Below are positions 13,601 to 27,054 of a stretch of 64,000 nucleotides of DNA, piece after piece. Position numbers and translations under genes: made by a program. Numbering within the stretch: the stretch's first letter is position 1; each line of letters starts with the position of its first letter. This stretch comes from Echinococcus granulosus (Eukaryota > Platyhelminthes > Cestoda > Cyclophyllidea > Taeniidae). Under the pieces are notes generated by a model. That model was not told the origin of the DNA. It saw nothing but the letters and a program-made list of their open reading frames with translations, and made no database searches. The stretch covers positions 236,728 through 300,727 of the forward strand of contig NW_020170466.1 of the NCBI RefSeq assembly GCF_000524195.1. The letters run 5' to 3'.

Positions 13601-16600
13601 ACTATAATCTTCAGCGGTTAGGCGCTTTCCTACCAGAGTGTGAAATACGCATCTTGGCAGTAAAGTGGTGCGTGACATAGAGCTGGAAGGTATTAGTGGG
13701 TAGAACTTTTGGAGGCACCTTCTCCAAATGTCAGTCAGTCAATTAGTCATCCAGAAAACTTATCTAAAATGTACAGGGAATTCTATGGCTTGAAGTATAA
13801 GGTAGTGAACAATTCTTCTTTCCCTAAATGTGGAATTAACCTCTCAGCAGGTACTCATAAAATTCCTGATAATTTTGGCAGTTTTGGATCATGCATCTAC
13901 CGGCCAAATCGAGTGATTGGTGATTTATCACCTTCAGTCCACTTCTGAACGGTACGACCCACCATCACCTGTCACATCTTTGGAAAAATTTACAGGAAAA
14001 TTCAGTGGCGTTGGAGACTGCATTAACCTCGATTTGGAAAACAGGCAAATTTACATTGTTACTTCCACCAAGTTCCTTCCTAGTGCGGCACACTCGAACG
14101 CCACATGGGATGCTTCGTTCGCCAGACAGCAGTCATTATTTTCTCCTTAAATAGTTTAATTTCGGAAGTAGGATGGACAAATTTTAAGCCTCAATAAGGG
14201 ATTTTGGGTATGATTTGACCTGCCACCTGATTGTATATGCCACATTTCTGAATCAGCGGAATGAACACACTCAGTGCTTCTCAAAAAAGTCGGATTTGCC
14301 TGCTTTTAGGAATGTTTCAACAAAAACTCCGCTGCTTTGATAAGCGTCTTCATGTGTTATTTTTAAACGGCCCCAAAAAGGAAATTTTTCCACCATTGAC
14401 ATATGCCTAAATGTTGGCATTCTTTTTGTGCGCAAGTCGAATTGCCTACTTTTAATCTCATTTATGTCCACTTATCAAAATACCACCCTCAAATCACCTT
14501 ATTTCTTGGGATAAAGCCTTTTGAAGTGAAATTTTAATTCTTTTGCCCAAAAGTTCAATTATGTAGGAAAGCAAAGCAGCTCTGGTTGCCTGCATAATTA
14601 CCATACAATTAGACCTTTTGCTTAAAATTGCTGGCTCTTCCTTTAGTCCGACTAATGGGGATTAACAATCTGGTGTGAGGCAGAAAGAAATTGCTTCTGA
14701 ATAGACATTCCTCCTCCTTTATCCCTAACACGCATTGCCTTAAATTTGAAAAGTTAGAAGGAAGTACTTTGGACAGTTCATCGTAACAAAAAAATTAAGC
14801 ATTACTCCAAATATTAAAAGCTGTGAGATGAGGCATTTAAAGTGGGCTATACTAGTGTAACAGACTGAAAATGCTTCAAGTGGACCACTTGCATCCACGA
14901 TCGCTTGAGACTACAGAATAGGTATGTGTCTTTCTATCTGTTTGTCAGCCTGTTTTTTAAACAAGCACAAGTCCGTTAAGTTGGGGACAGACGAAAAGTA
15001 GGGGAAGATATTTCCAGAAATTTGGCAAAGACTAGCGGGCAATGCGAACTTGACATCGGGTAATCAGGTAGTATTCACTTGGTCCTAGGCAAAGATTTTT
15101 CCACAATTGTACTCTTCACTTTCAATTGTCCTCTTTCATGCGGAGGAGAATTCATTCGAAAAACGGAAGTCGAACTAGCTAAACCTTTTAGTCATTTACA
15201 CACACATCCAGACACAGACATAATTGTCACGCAATGTCATAAATGAAATAAATAATGTACTTTCTGAAAATAGCCACATATTTCACCAATTTCAACTGCT
15301 TTACTATTGATGAGGCAAAATGTGAACAATTTCTTTAAAACCGGCTAATTGTTAAAGTGACTCGATCCAAGTTCTCCACTCTAACCTCATTCCTATTAAG
15401 AATAGGGGAAGTAAACGGTATTTTTAATCTTGAAACCAAGAAAAAAGAAGTCCTATTCCATCAAGAAACTTGGCAGCTATGTGTCTGCCTTTGTTAAATC
15501 GCCCTAACATTGAAAGCACATGACTCCAATATGGCCACCGAACCTCAAATTTTGTCCCATTTCTCACAAGGCGAGGATGCAGTCATGAGAGTTTCTGGTA
15601 CAAATTGCGTGGGCATAAGATAAAAAATAGCGGTGATAGGGCTTTCCCCTTCTTTCCATCCTCAAGTGTGGTGCATGTGGTCTTTTTAGGGAGCAAGTTT
15701 CCCACCTCTAAGGGGCTCACGAGCTTGAGTTGACTTGTAAGAAGAGCATCTTCTGCCTCTTTCTGTCAACTTTCGGAAAAGACATGGTTTCTTTTGAAAG
15801 CCAGCGTTAATCTTTGCTAAGGAACGCGTGAGAGACAAGTGCTTTTACAGGGTATTATATACACTCACCAACAAAGCGGCCCGTAGAAGTGTGGGGCAGT
15901 GGGGTGGTGGGATGATAGATCCTTTGGTATGGAGTTAAGGGGAAAGCACTCAATGCTCGTTTTACTCGCTTAATGTTGCATTTTAAAAGTTGTTTACCAT
16001 AACTAATTCATCAATTGCCAAACATGGTATAAATAAAATAAAGGAAGTGAATTGAAGAAATGTCAGCTGCTATAATTGTCTGGGGATGGAGTCCACCTAC
16101 TTATAATCTACCAAAACATTCCTTTCCGAGTTTGAATTGCTAAAGTACAAATTAATCATAGCGTATAAATGACATGTTAGCCAGAACATATAATCCTTTA
16201 CTCGCTTTCAAGGATAAAAATACCATCCAAAAGTCCTTCACCACCAAAACCACTTAAAATTTCTGCTCAGGATGGGTTTTATCACCACATCTTAAGATGC
16301 TATGCCATGAACCTTCGAGGGAATTTTTCCCCTCTTTGAAACGAGTAGATAAACTCCTCTCACATCTGCTGGATTCATCTAATTGCCAACTGATGCCAAG
16401 TTACAAAGAGAGGGAAGAATGGACGAAATCTTGAGATTACCTAACACAGGTCATTGTGGTGAAATCAATCAGAAATCCCCATAATAAAGCTTCTGATGCC
16501 TTGATGAGTTTTTGTAATGTAAAGGGGGAAGAGCTAAAGTCTTGATGATAGACAAGCAGAGAAGTAATTTTATAAGACAAAAGGTCAAGTGGGTAGAAGA

Positions 16601-19600
16601 ATCAATTGACAATCCTACAAGACCTGTAAATAGCAGCCATTCAGTCTGTCTATTTGGATGTAAGCATACCTTGAATTTACCTGCATCTCTAATCTTGCCT
16701 CATTGGCACCAGGACAATGCTTGAGTAACCCCTGAAGACACTGATTATTCAAGAATCGTCTTCTTCCCTGGCCTTCTGTGCCTAAAGACGCGCGCTTTTC
16801 CTAGTGCCCTAAAGAAGGACTCGGACGCAGTATTGATGGTAGCTTCAAGCTGATCCAATCTAACAGGCGAATCGGCTTCATTTCGTTGTTTTCAAACGGA
16901 TTAAATGGCAAGGTTGCCACATTTTGACAAACAGACTGTATTTGGGCATTGTAATATCAATGAGCGAAAAAGGGACATAATGGGGTGGATACAAAGGAAT
17001 AAGTCATCCCCAAAATTTTCCACAAAAGTAATTAACCTGTGGACGGCCACATTTCACATAATTGGCTAGCCGAGACCTTTAAGGTGTCATTAGCCTACAG
17101 CTTCTTGTCACATTACAGAAAGTGTAAAATGTTCCATTGCGGCGCACCGTTTAGAAGTAGTTCGGGAGGTTCCACTGGTTAATCACCTCGTTGATTTACC
17201 TTTATCTATTCTCCCTCAAATAAGTCGGATCCATCTGACATGTTTTGACAGCAGTGACAGCCACTTTGTACTCTACCTGAAAAAAAGAAATGTTCAAACG
17301 GAGATGGGCGATGAAAAAATAGAGGCAGAGGGGTTCTTTTTCATGATCACCGCGAAACTCTCCAAGCCAGCATGAGAAGATCTAGACTCCCAAAAACTTT
17401 AGCATAAAATTTTTTCCCGAAAAAACCTAAGGATGTCAACATATTGAGTGAGCACATTTTTACCTTCGATGCTTGAACTTTACAGAAGTGTTCAATCGAA
17501 ATTTTTGCCCAATTGCTAGTTACTGTTTAGAGAGTAATTCTACCTGTCAACAAGACATATCAATTTGACAAGTTCCGCGTCTTTTTTGTTCATTCGCTTT
17601 GTTTTTCTCGCCCTCTCTTCCCCTGCCTCTCTCGATCTGGCTTCCCCTCACTCCCTTCCACTCTTGCTATTTTATTTATACTGGCCAAAGCACTTAACGG
17701 GAGAGGCAAAATCTCCCATCGGGTGAAAACTTTTGCCGCAAAACAGAGCCATTTGTGCATAAAGTGTTGGGGATTTTTAACGTTTTGTTTCTCCTTCATG
17801 ATTCATTTTTGCTTGGCCAGAGCGCTGTAATGAGTCCATCCGTAGATATTTCCACCAATGTAATGAAGTGGATGAGACAGACTCATTGCCTTTTCTTCTG
17901 GCTCTACACGCACTCTTCCTTGCTTCGTCTGCCATCTTGATAAACCTTCCGTCTTCGCGGTCTGTTCATCATGAATAAACTTCCTTACCAGTTGCCGGCT
18001 ACAAAGGTGGCCCATCACCCTTTCATTTGGCTGTCTGGGACAAGACCGTCTAGGTAGTTTGTATCCTTTGGCAACTTTGACAGGATAAAGGCGTTCCGAG
18101 TTCCCACAGTAGAAATGGGACCTTTTACACATTAAGTTAGTTCATTTGATGATTCATGCCTGATGACTGAAGAGCCGGATTTATACTTTTGGTCTACCTG
18201 AGATGTGGGTCGGACTTTACGGTTTTGCAGCCGAGTCACCTTGCACCTACCAAAGTTTCAGGATGTTCCACAGATCACCTGAGAGTACATTGTTGTTGTT
18301 GAAGTTATAGCCGCTCCTGCAAATCAGCTCTCGATGCTACTGAAATCAAGTAGTATTTAGTAAAAGTAATCAAGGTGGGGTAAAAACACCCCTGAAAAGG
18401 CGTAACTAAGACGCCTCCCTTAACCAGCAGATACGTTATCAGTTCTAACATTTGCTACCATCTTGTCGTCCTTCTTCTTGTCTTCTACTTCACAGGAAGG
18501 CATGTGACAGGCATTTTAAGAAGGAGGCTGGCGAACGACGCCCATAACGAGAGGGAAAGTGGGCAGAAAAGCGATTTTTCAATTTGTCCCTTCCGCTGTT
18601 TACTTACATTTTGTCCATCTTGTCTTTGCCAGTAGTTTCTCGACATTTTCCTACATCTCTTTAAAGGCTCATTTGAACGAGGCCTTCTCAAGAGGCAGAG
18701 TTAGGGGAGGGGAGATGTGAAGGGGAACACCTTGTGTGCCACAAATTTAGTAGATAATTCCCAAAAAATGTGCGGCAATTGGTAGGACCCTATTCACATG
18801 TGTAAGACGTGCTAAAATCATTTAAGAAAAATCCGCCAAAAATTTAAAGACAATATTTGTAATTTAGTGACAAATCTTATAATTTTTGAGCCTTTTTATT
18901 ATGCTATTTGGTGCAATAATTGTCAGTTGCTCGTATGCTTTTGTATTTTCCATTCCCCTCTCGTTTTCTCCGCTCTTTGACAACCATTCACACAAAGTTG
19001 TCACCTTACAGATGAATTAGTGGTTTAAAAAAGCCTCCTAATAGGTATAATTGTTGAAAACTACTTAGTAGTTATCAGGTTAACGTAACCTGTCAGGAAA
19101 GCTGAACCGGTTGACATTACTCCGGGGTCTCAAATCAGCTCCGAGTAGCATCAATTGTGCTTGGAGCAGGTGATGACTTAAGATAAGAGCTGGATGGACA
19201 AAAATGTAGATGGAAGAAGTCAATTTTGAAGGTCAGACAAGGTGCTACCTAAGTTTTAATTTTTTTCTGGAATATACTTCTTCGAGACAACAAGGGGGCA
19301 GATTGGACCAACACTGTAACTGAGCAGAAGCCAATAAATTTCAAGGTGAATAAGACAAAAACAAACCCTTCAAAAAAACTTTTAACATTTGCAAAAGTTG
19401 CCATATTGCGTAGCAAAACCTGTCCTCCTCTAATCAGTCCTCTCAACTCAAGGATGTGACACCGGAGGTAGAAGGAGCAAAAAGGCGGAATAAATTTCCC
19501 TTGGCGCAGTAGATCCTATATGTGTTTACCCCTTTTCCTGTAGAAAGGAATTCCTTGTTTATCGGACTGGGAAAGAATTTAGTTTCTAGGTCAGAATTAA

Positions 19601-22600
19601 AAGTTCTTGTAGTGTCGTAAGGGAATTTAGTCAAGGTGCTTGCGTGAAAAAGTTATTCCGTTTTTTGAAGTTGGCAGTTCGTTTTACGGCGTGTTCAGAA
19701 GGGCAAGAGTTCAATCGCCTTAGCTTACATTTTTACAGTTAAGTCTAATTTTTAGGGTATCTTGAGAGTCTTCACGCTCTTTTCTCCTATAATTCCTTAA
19801 TTTCTACCTGATATGTGATTGCCCAGTGCCAAATAGAGGTAGAGACTTGAAGTGCTAGTTAACTACAGAGGATAAGGACAAGGGAGAATGCCCAGTCTCC
19901 TTTCTCTCACTCCCTCCCATCTAAAGGGTACCTTCCTACGGGCAAATTTTATGACACCAAACTGCATGAAGAATTGCTTCCTCTATTAAGACTTCACCTT
20001 TCTAGCAGCCAGTTCAATTGTCAATTCCGTCAAGTGAATATGTCTCGTCTGTGCTTTTAAGCCATCAAAAATGGGAGAATTTCAGGTAAATGATTGCTTG
20101 TAGAGCACATCCCACCCACATATACAGGCACGCAAAAGAAGCACAGTTTTCTCACAAGGATTTCTTGCCCTATGTACGAACAGTTTGTAGATACCCTATG
20201 ATGGACTGGCATTCTCCATGTTGACATCTGGAAGCCAATCCATACATTAGGTTAGTTAGAAAAAAAGAAATCTAAAGAGCACAGAGACCTTTTTATTATA
20301 CGCAAACTGATGGCCGTTCCCTCCTTTTTCCCTTTGCACCTGTTTTCACGGCATGCGGGTGGGATCCACTTGCTTGGTTCCCACGAAATTACCTGCCTGC
20401 CCATCTCTTCCGCCTCCGCCCTCAAATTTGTCGTACTTGTAATCCATTTGCTTCATCAACTGTTAAACATACCCTGTGACACGAAATAGAGCAACAAAAG
20501 TGCCGCCTTATTATAAAGAAGGGAGAAGGAGAGACTTCCTTACTAAAGTAGATTATCAGTTAAATCACTCCTCATCCGGCTTATTCAGCCGCAAATTCAA
20601 AGTCGAAGGAAATTTTAGTAGAAAGTACAATAAAAGTCTTTGTGATTTTAGCATCCTAGAGTACATAAGACTCCCTCCATTAGGCTGTGTAAAAACCACG
20701 AATTCTGCTATTTTTCGTCAACGCGTTTTTTAAATGCTCTTTACCTGTTCACTTAACCCAATTTTCATGTCATAATTCAGGATTAGGGAGGATTTTGTGC
20801 AAATCCCTTCACCTCTATTTTTGGAAGCATTTTATAGAAAATCGCTTTGCAGATTGAAGTGCTGCTCCTTCACACATTGCCAAGATCCATGCCTGTGACT
20901 GACCAGAAGTTCAACCCCTTGGCACCCTCTCCAGGTTCCAAATTATCTGAAAATATGAAATAGGGAACTTCGGGCAGAAAAAGGTCTACGTTAACTATAG
21001 GGCCTATATTATGTCCGAGCAGAAATAAATACGAATTTGAGTTTTTGCCATCCCTACAAACACATCTTTATACCTTGATTTGCTCATCAGCAAAAGCCAC
21101 ACAGGTGTGCACAAAACTAATGATCTGCATAATCTGCAGACTTTTCAGGGCTATTTGGTGATTTAACTAGTCTCATTCACCACTTTTTTGCAATAAGATC
21201 AAGAAATTAAGTTAATACTCAATAAATTACCCTCACAAAGTCGTAAAACCTACCGCAGCGAAGGCTTCGGTTATCTAATTCCCATTCGAATGAGATCGGC
21301 CTCTGATTGGCTACATGCATCGACTTACTGCAAGGCGATTGGACATGGAGACTAGAAAGAGTCAACTGTAGGGCAATTGGGGCCTGATGGTACCACGCTG
21401 TCATAAATGAACTAATTACAGTGGCGTCTGTAAACCTCTCACGTAGGCTTTGAGTGTATATTACTTGTCATGCTATATAAAAGTAGTATCTCATTACCAT
21501 ATCCCATGCAATGCACATATTAATGTTATTTTCTCAAATAATCCCTCTTTAAATTTAACTAATTGAAATCAGTTTGGTCAAATTATTTCTTCAGTTTTAA
21601 AAATTATGTCAAGGAGGTTTTTGCTCCACATTTATACATTTAAGTACCAGAAGACCCTCCGACTTCTTGTCGCACTAGGCACTATAAATCGACGGTAGCT
21701 GTTGTACATCACTCGGTCAGGATTGCAGAAACAGATCCATAAAATAGTTAATGATCAAAATAACTCCAGTGTTTTATTTTGGGAAAGGGGAGGGCAGGGC
21801 GCAAGGAACAGAGGAGACGGTAGAAAGGCACTGCCTTATGCATATATCTTTATGCAAACGTCATCGTTTGGGTTGTTATGAGCCAGCATTATACTGTGGC
21901 TAGGCGATTTACTGAGCCAACTTAAAGCTCCCTTTCCAAATGACCTCCAGTTAGCTAAAACGCAAAGTCTAACTCAAGGCCAAAGTCTGGAATTTCCTGT
22001 TTGCTTTTCGTTGAGGTGGGCCAGTGCCCCTTATTTAGCTGATTCCGTGGATTCCTTCTAACTCTTCCACCTTGAACACCATCACTAGTAGGGTGTTGAA
22101 AGTTAGCTACTAATCCCTTGCTTAAAAAATTTGACAAAGGCTTTACAATTTCAGCAAATTCCTTTACTTATTTTTTACCATTTTGTCCATAAAATGGAGT
22201 AAGCAAGTTGAAAACAGTTGTAGATATTCTTTTAGGCTCTCCCTCGCCTAAATCACGTCGAATTTTTTGGTGGTCCATCAACTTCAATTCTTGTTGTTAT
22301 CATATGAGAAAGACTCGTCAATTGACAGGAGGTGGTGCTTTTGCCATAATGCACCATTGAAATTACCACTTTTGCAGTGCTTCTATTGCCTCAAAAGGGG
22401 GAGGTGGAGAGTGAAAAATAAAAGAAGTACTCTTGTCTACCTATATGATAAATAATTACTTAATTTTCTTTAAAACAGACGCTTTAAATCTCTTCTTTTT
22501 TCTTAAAAGAGCTAAATATTCTTTTTAGGAGAAAGGAAGGAAGTCAGAATACTTGGTAAAGAGAATGTTATTTGAGAAACCGAATAAACATATAAGATGA

Positions 22601-25600
22601 GCATTAATTGCGTTCCTGGAAAGTACACTTGTTGCTGACAGGGTCTATTTATTTTCAGCCGCCCGTTTCATATTTTGTTGAATCTCACGCCTCCTGGTTC
22701 ATAAGGCGCAACACATATGGGAATTATTCCAAATATGAATTAACTCTCACTGCTACTGTGCTCTTTTGACGCAGTGGAAAAAGGGCATTTTTTCACTACA
22801 GGTTTTTTAAAAATGGAACCAAAACACTTTAAAGATTGCTTTTCCCACAAAGACTTTCCTCCACCTTTTTATAACATAAGATTTATATCGATGAATGTTC
22901 TTTTCTGCATCTACGGGTAGAACTGATTGAGACTAAAAAAGGGCGAGATTGTCTATCCTCCCTCCATTCCAGGCATTCGGTTCCGTTTTGACTTATTAAA
23001 TTAAATTAAATTTATTCACTTCAAGAGAAAAAGAAACCCATTTTTACTTAAAAAAATTTTTACGGTTACACTGGATATCTCGTCCCTTCCCCATTCTACA
23101 GGGTGCTCGGTCTTCTGTTCAAAATTAAAGACAACTATTTGTCTTTCTCTGTTTTTACTGTGCTCTTCAATTTCAAGTTAGCCAGTTTGATGAACCCCCA
23201 CGCAAATAAACTGCCCCCATTTAATGGCTGATAATGGAATATATATGCACTTTATAAATATATATATATAAGAGAAGAGGCGGCGTTTGATTTGTTACTT
23301 TTCAAGTCATAAAATGGACTTGTATTCTTGTAAATCAACCCTTTTAAATATTTTTTGCTGTACTGGTGAAGAAGGAAAGGTGATGTACAGTTAAATTGAG
23401 TGTGTTGGGGAGAAATTGATGCCCAAACCCCAGATGTAGAGGAAGTGAGGGAGAGACAGAAACAACGAAAAGTCTTGCACGAAACCTTATCAGCAGTATA
23501 TCTCACACTCGGGAGATAATTGTTTCATTAAATTTTTTTTTCTTTTCCTCATTTTGAAAAGAATATAAATACATGTTAGAAGATTACATGAGTGGATAAC
23601 GAATGCATTACCCTACTTCTGATACTAAAGTCGCCAACACTTATGGAGGTATTGCCAAAAACGGTTTAATTTGTGTGGGTGTAAATATCTTTATGAATTT
23701 ACTTAGCCTAAGCTAAGGCGAATTAGTAAAAGTAGGTAAAAAAAGAAAGAAATAGGAAAAATTTTGACATTATATACCATAAAGATGTGGCTTTGCTTAA
23801 ACCGGTGAAATCCTTACTTTTTACTAGTCCGGAGCATCGACTTTAAATGGGGCCTCTTAAAAGATTTTCCTGTTCATGGAGAGAGCGAAATCCCACAGGA
23901 TGAGATTTTGGCCTGCCTCTTATTTAAATAACAGAACTTTTTACTACTTTTGTGTACATTTCTTATTCTCCTCTTCCATTTAGAAAAAAAATGAGACAAT
24001 GAATCGCAATGAGACAAGTAAGTCCAGGAAATCCGAGCTTTATCTTCGAGTTCAGTGGAATGACAGCCTTTTTACTTTTTAAACGAAAATTGCTTAAAAA
24101 ATTTGTTTACAAAACCTTCCAAGCTAATGTGCGTGTGTCTGCCTTAGTATGTAAAAATAAACGTCAAAATACCGAATGTATTCTTGATGGGGCTAAACGC
24201 AGCCTCTTTCATGTATCCCTTCAGTTTTTATAGGTCCGTTAAGAATGAAATGATAAATAAGGGCCGACATTTATCTTTTGATTTCTTTTTAAACAAAGTT
24301 TATTTGATTAGGTTGTACGAATGCAAATATAGGTGGTGTTTAGTTTGCCACATTTTACTCAGGATGGTTTTAAACAAACATGACCTCTTTTAATGAAATA
24401 AGGAAATTATACACGCTTGCAGTGAAACACGTGCACCTTGCACTTGTGACAAAATTTTGTTTTTAAAATTAGATTTTATTTTGTTCCCATATTCCACGAT
24501 ATTTTCCTACTTTACCTAATCATTTATTTTAACTGAAAATCGTATCTCAAATATCAAGCGTTCCTTAATTTTTGTGTAAAAAGATAATACTCATGTGATG
24601 GCAAGCTGCGGATTTACTTCTTTGTTTTTTTTTCTTGACAAGGATATTTAAATATTCTACCACAAGTTTCTCGATGTGCTTCCCCTGAGGCATCTTAAGA
24701 AGGAATTTTTCTTTCCTCTTTCTTTATAGTAGACCTTATTTACCTGCTTTTCTTACTCGCTTTTGGGGACTTCTTTTTAAACTCCTTAACCCCTTAGTAC
24801 TCCTTAAGCTTACAAAATTTCTTTTATCGCCATACCAATTTACATCGCTTCCTCGACCAAATTGTCTCGCATTCACAGACCTTTCCCTTGTCTGTCACTT
24901 TATCTATATTTTTATTTTATTCTTTAAAAATCCAATTAAATAAGTCAGTAAAGGTTTGGTATGCGCCAAGTTGACTGGTAATTTGCCCACTGATAAAGCA
25001 ACATCAGTGTGGTGTAGGAAACCACTTTAAGAGACTCTAGAAACACCCTTTTGAAATGATTCATCAGAAAAGGTCTTTAAATTAGCTACATATTTAACTA
25101 CTTTTCGCCCGCTTTCAAGCGCGATTTCATGTATACATTATCCAGGCTGTGGTAGATACTGTCTCCCCCTTCTTCCAAGACCCATAAAATGAGACATCTT
25201 GCTTCTCGGATTGAAGTATACAGTGAAATCATAGCACTGGCTTTAACATTCCATCTAGTTTGCGTGTGCAGATCTCACAAACGATCAGGTCTTATTTTCT
25301 GGGGCTTACAGTGCTTAATGCTACTGTAGCATGCTTTAACTATGTTGGGGTTTCCGTCCCTCTATTTTAAGCAAATTATTATTACCTGTCTTAGTGTTTT
25401 ATCAAGGTATATATTCATGCAAACCCCTACAAAGGGTTTCAAAGGCCTTAAATTTTGCCTATATCTACTAAATAATTCGCCCACTCGTGAATTCACCACT
25501 TAAGTGGTCCGTAAACTGGCCGCTCACTTTCACATTTTCGCAATAGAGGTCGGAAAACAAGTCGAAGGTACTTTGGTAAATACTTAACACTTCATCTGGC

Positions 25601-26400
25601 GACAACCTCATAACTGCACAAGTAATCAGCGAAAAGTGAAAAACGCTTTTTACAATCATGTCTGGCCCGGTTTTTGGCGCCCTTTCAATGCAAAAACATG
25701 TACACACTTAAGAAGAATTCAGATAAAGCATTTTGTGATGTATAAAGCTATTATTCAAACAGACAAAAAGGGGAAGAATATTAAAGACATAAAAATATAG
25801 CAATTTAAATGAAAAAGCCTTCAGTTTATTTTTTTGGTTTCATACATTTTATAACTTTTGAATGAATTAAATATTTCCTCACTCACTTAGTTTTATTTAT
25901 TTCCTTTTTTCATAAGAAAATTTCAGAAAATAACTTTTATTTTACTGCAGTTAATTAAAATTCGAGGAATATTTTATTTTATTTTTAGTGATTGTGTTGG
26001 GAGAAATTAGCCGGCTTTTACGTTTGCATGCATTTTATAATTAATTAGGCGGTTCAGACTTCAAAGGCAAATTTGCCTACGGTTCCTAATGCCTTTTTTT
26101 ACAAAACAGGACCCGTTATTTGCCTTATAAATGAGGACAAAAATAAACAAACTATTGGTGTTTTTTTTTACAAAAAATTCCTGCTTAACTGTTTACAAAG
26201 AGCGACTGTACACCGTTCACTGATGACCAGCCTTCGGCTCTAAACCGGCACTTCTTTCTCCCATTGAATTTGCATGTGAGTAGATTTTTCATTTGGTGAA
26301 GTTTTTGTAGGAAAAAGATATTCTTCTGTGACAAAGTCGGGAAGAAGAGTGACGCATGCTTTAAATTGTAGAGGAATTTTCCACCGCTAATTATAGGTCC
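10611..26400. other. Long gene-free AT-rich region
   Basis: Nearly 16 kb with no supported gene. Open frames stay below about 110 codons, sit in AT-rich DNA and lack splice-flanked structure or known motifs. Simple sequence includes an ATTAA/AAATT pentamer run near 22993-23012 and an AT dinucleotide run near 23238-23272. I see no tRNA, rRNA or transposase. Confidence 0.5.
23238..23272. repeat. AT dinucleotide microsatellite
   Basis: Interrupted TA/AT run in an AT-rich gene-free stretch. Confidence 0.8.
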
Positions 26401-26414
26401 TCCTTCCATTTCAG
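26401..26414 (+). promoter_or_regulatory. Splice acceptor just before the TMEM26 start codon
   Basis: A pyrimidine-rich stretch ending in TTTCAG sits 11 nt upstream of the ATG at 26426. It implies either a 5'UTR intron or addition of a spliced leader, which is common in flatworms. The sequence alone cannot tell these apart. Confidence 0.5.
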
Positions 26415-26425
26415 CTTCCTATCTG

Positions 26426-27054
26426 ATGGATATTCCACAGTCGAAGACAGACGACTGTCTCCTAGACCTCACCAACTCCTCTGATGACCTTGCAACTCCT
26501 CCAAAACCACCCTACCCTCGGCGCTTCACTAAAAACGGCCTCGCCCAACATCAGCAACAGCAGCGGCAGCATCAGTATCAACAGCAGCAACACTTAAGAA
26601 AACAATCGCAACAGCATCCAGGCGATCCACCAACTTCCAGCTCCCTTCAGAGTCTTCAGCCTCGTCCCCCTTTTAGGGACTTTACAAATTGCAACAGTCA
26701 AAGCATAGCGTCGCATAAAACCTCTGGGACCTCTAGACGACCTTCAGGCATCAGCTTTTTTGGCTATAAGTACAGTAGAGCAGTGATTCAGGATCCCTCG
26801 ACTGGATGCTGTCTGCGAACTTTTTGTCGCGGTTGGATAGGCATTCTCCAGCTCCTAATCGCGATCCGAGCAATTTTGGCGCGATTTGTGTTCCTAGCTT
26901 TGACCTTGACACTTGTTGTGACGGTGGTAAGCGCCAAAGGCGAAAATGTCTACTGGTTGTTGTGCCTCCTTATGCTTCCGTTGCTGGTAGATCTGTGCTA
27001 TTCAATTGGACTCGTAGTATCTCCCCGGCGGGTTCAGGATAAAACTGAGAAGTG
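26426..27054 (+). CDS. TMEM26: TMEM26 exon 1
   Basis: Codes residues 1-209 and two bases of Trp210. The start is the first ATG after the acceptor at 26414. Residues 41-63 are a Gln-rich run built of CAG/CAA codons with His and Arg interruptions; residues 136-170 and 174-196 are hydrophobic helices, the second beginning with the conserved YWLL. The donor is GTGAGT at 27055, phase 2. Confidence 0.88.

Noticed and set aside
17803..18132. 109-codon minus-strand frame
   Set aside because: No recognised domain, no splice-flanked neighbours and no second copy in the window.
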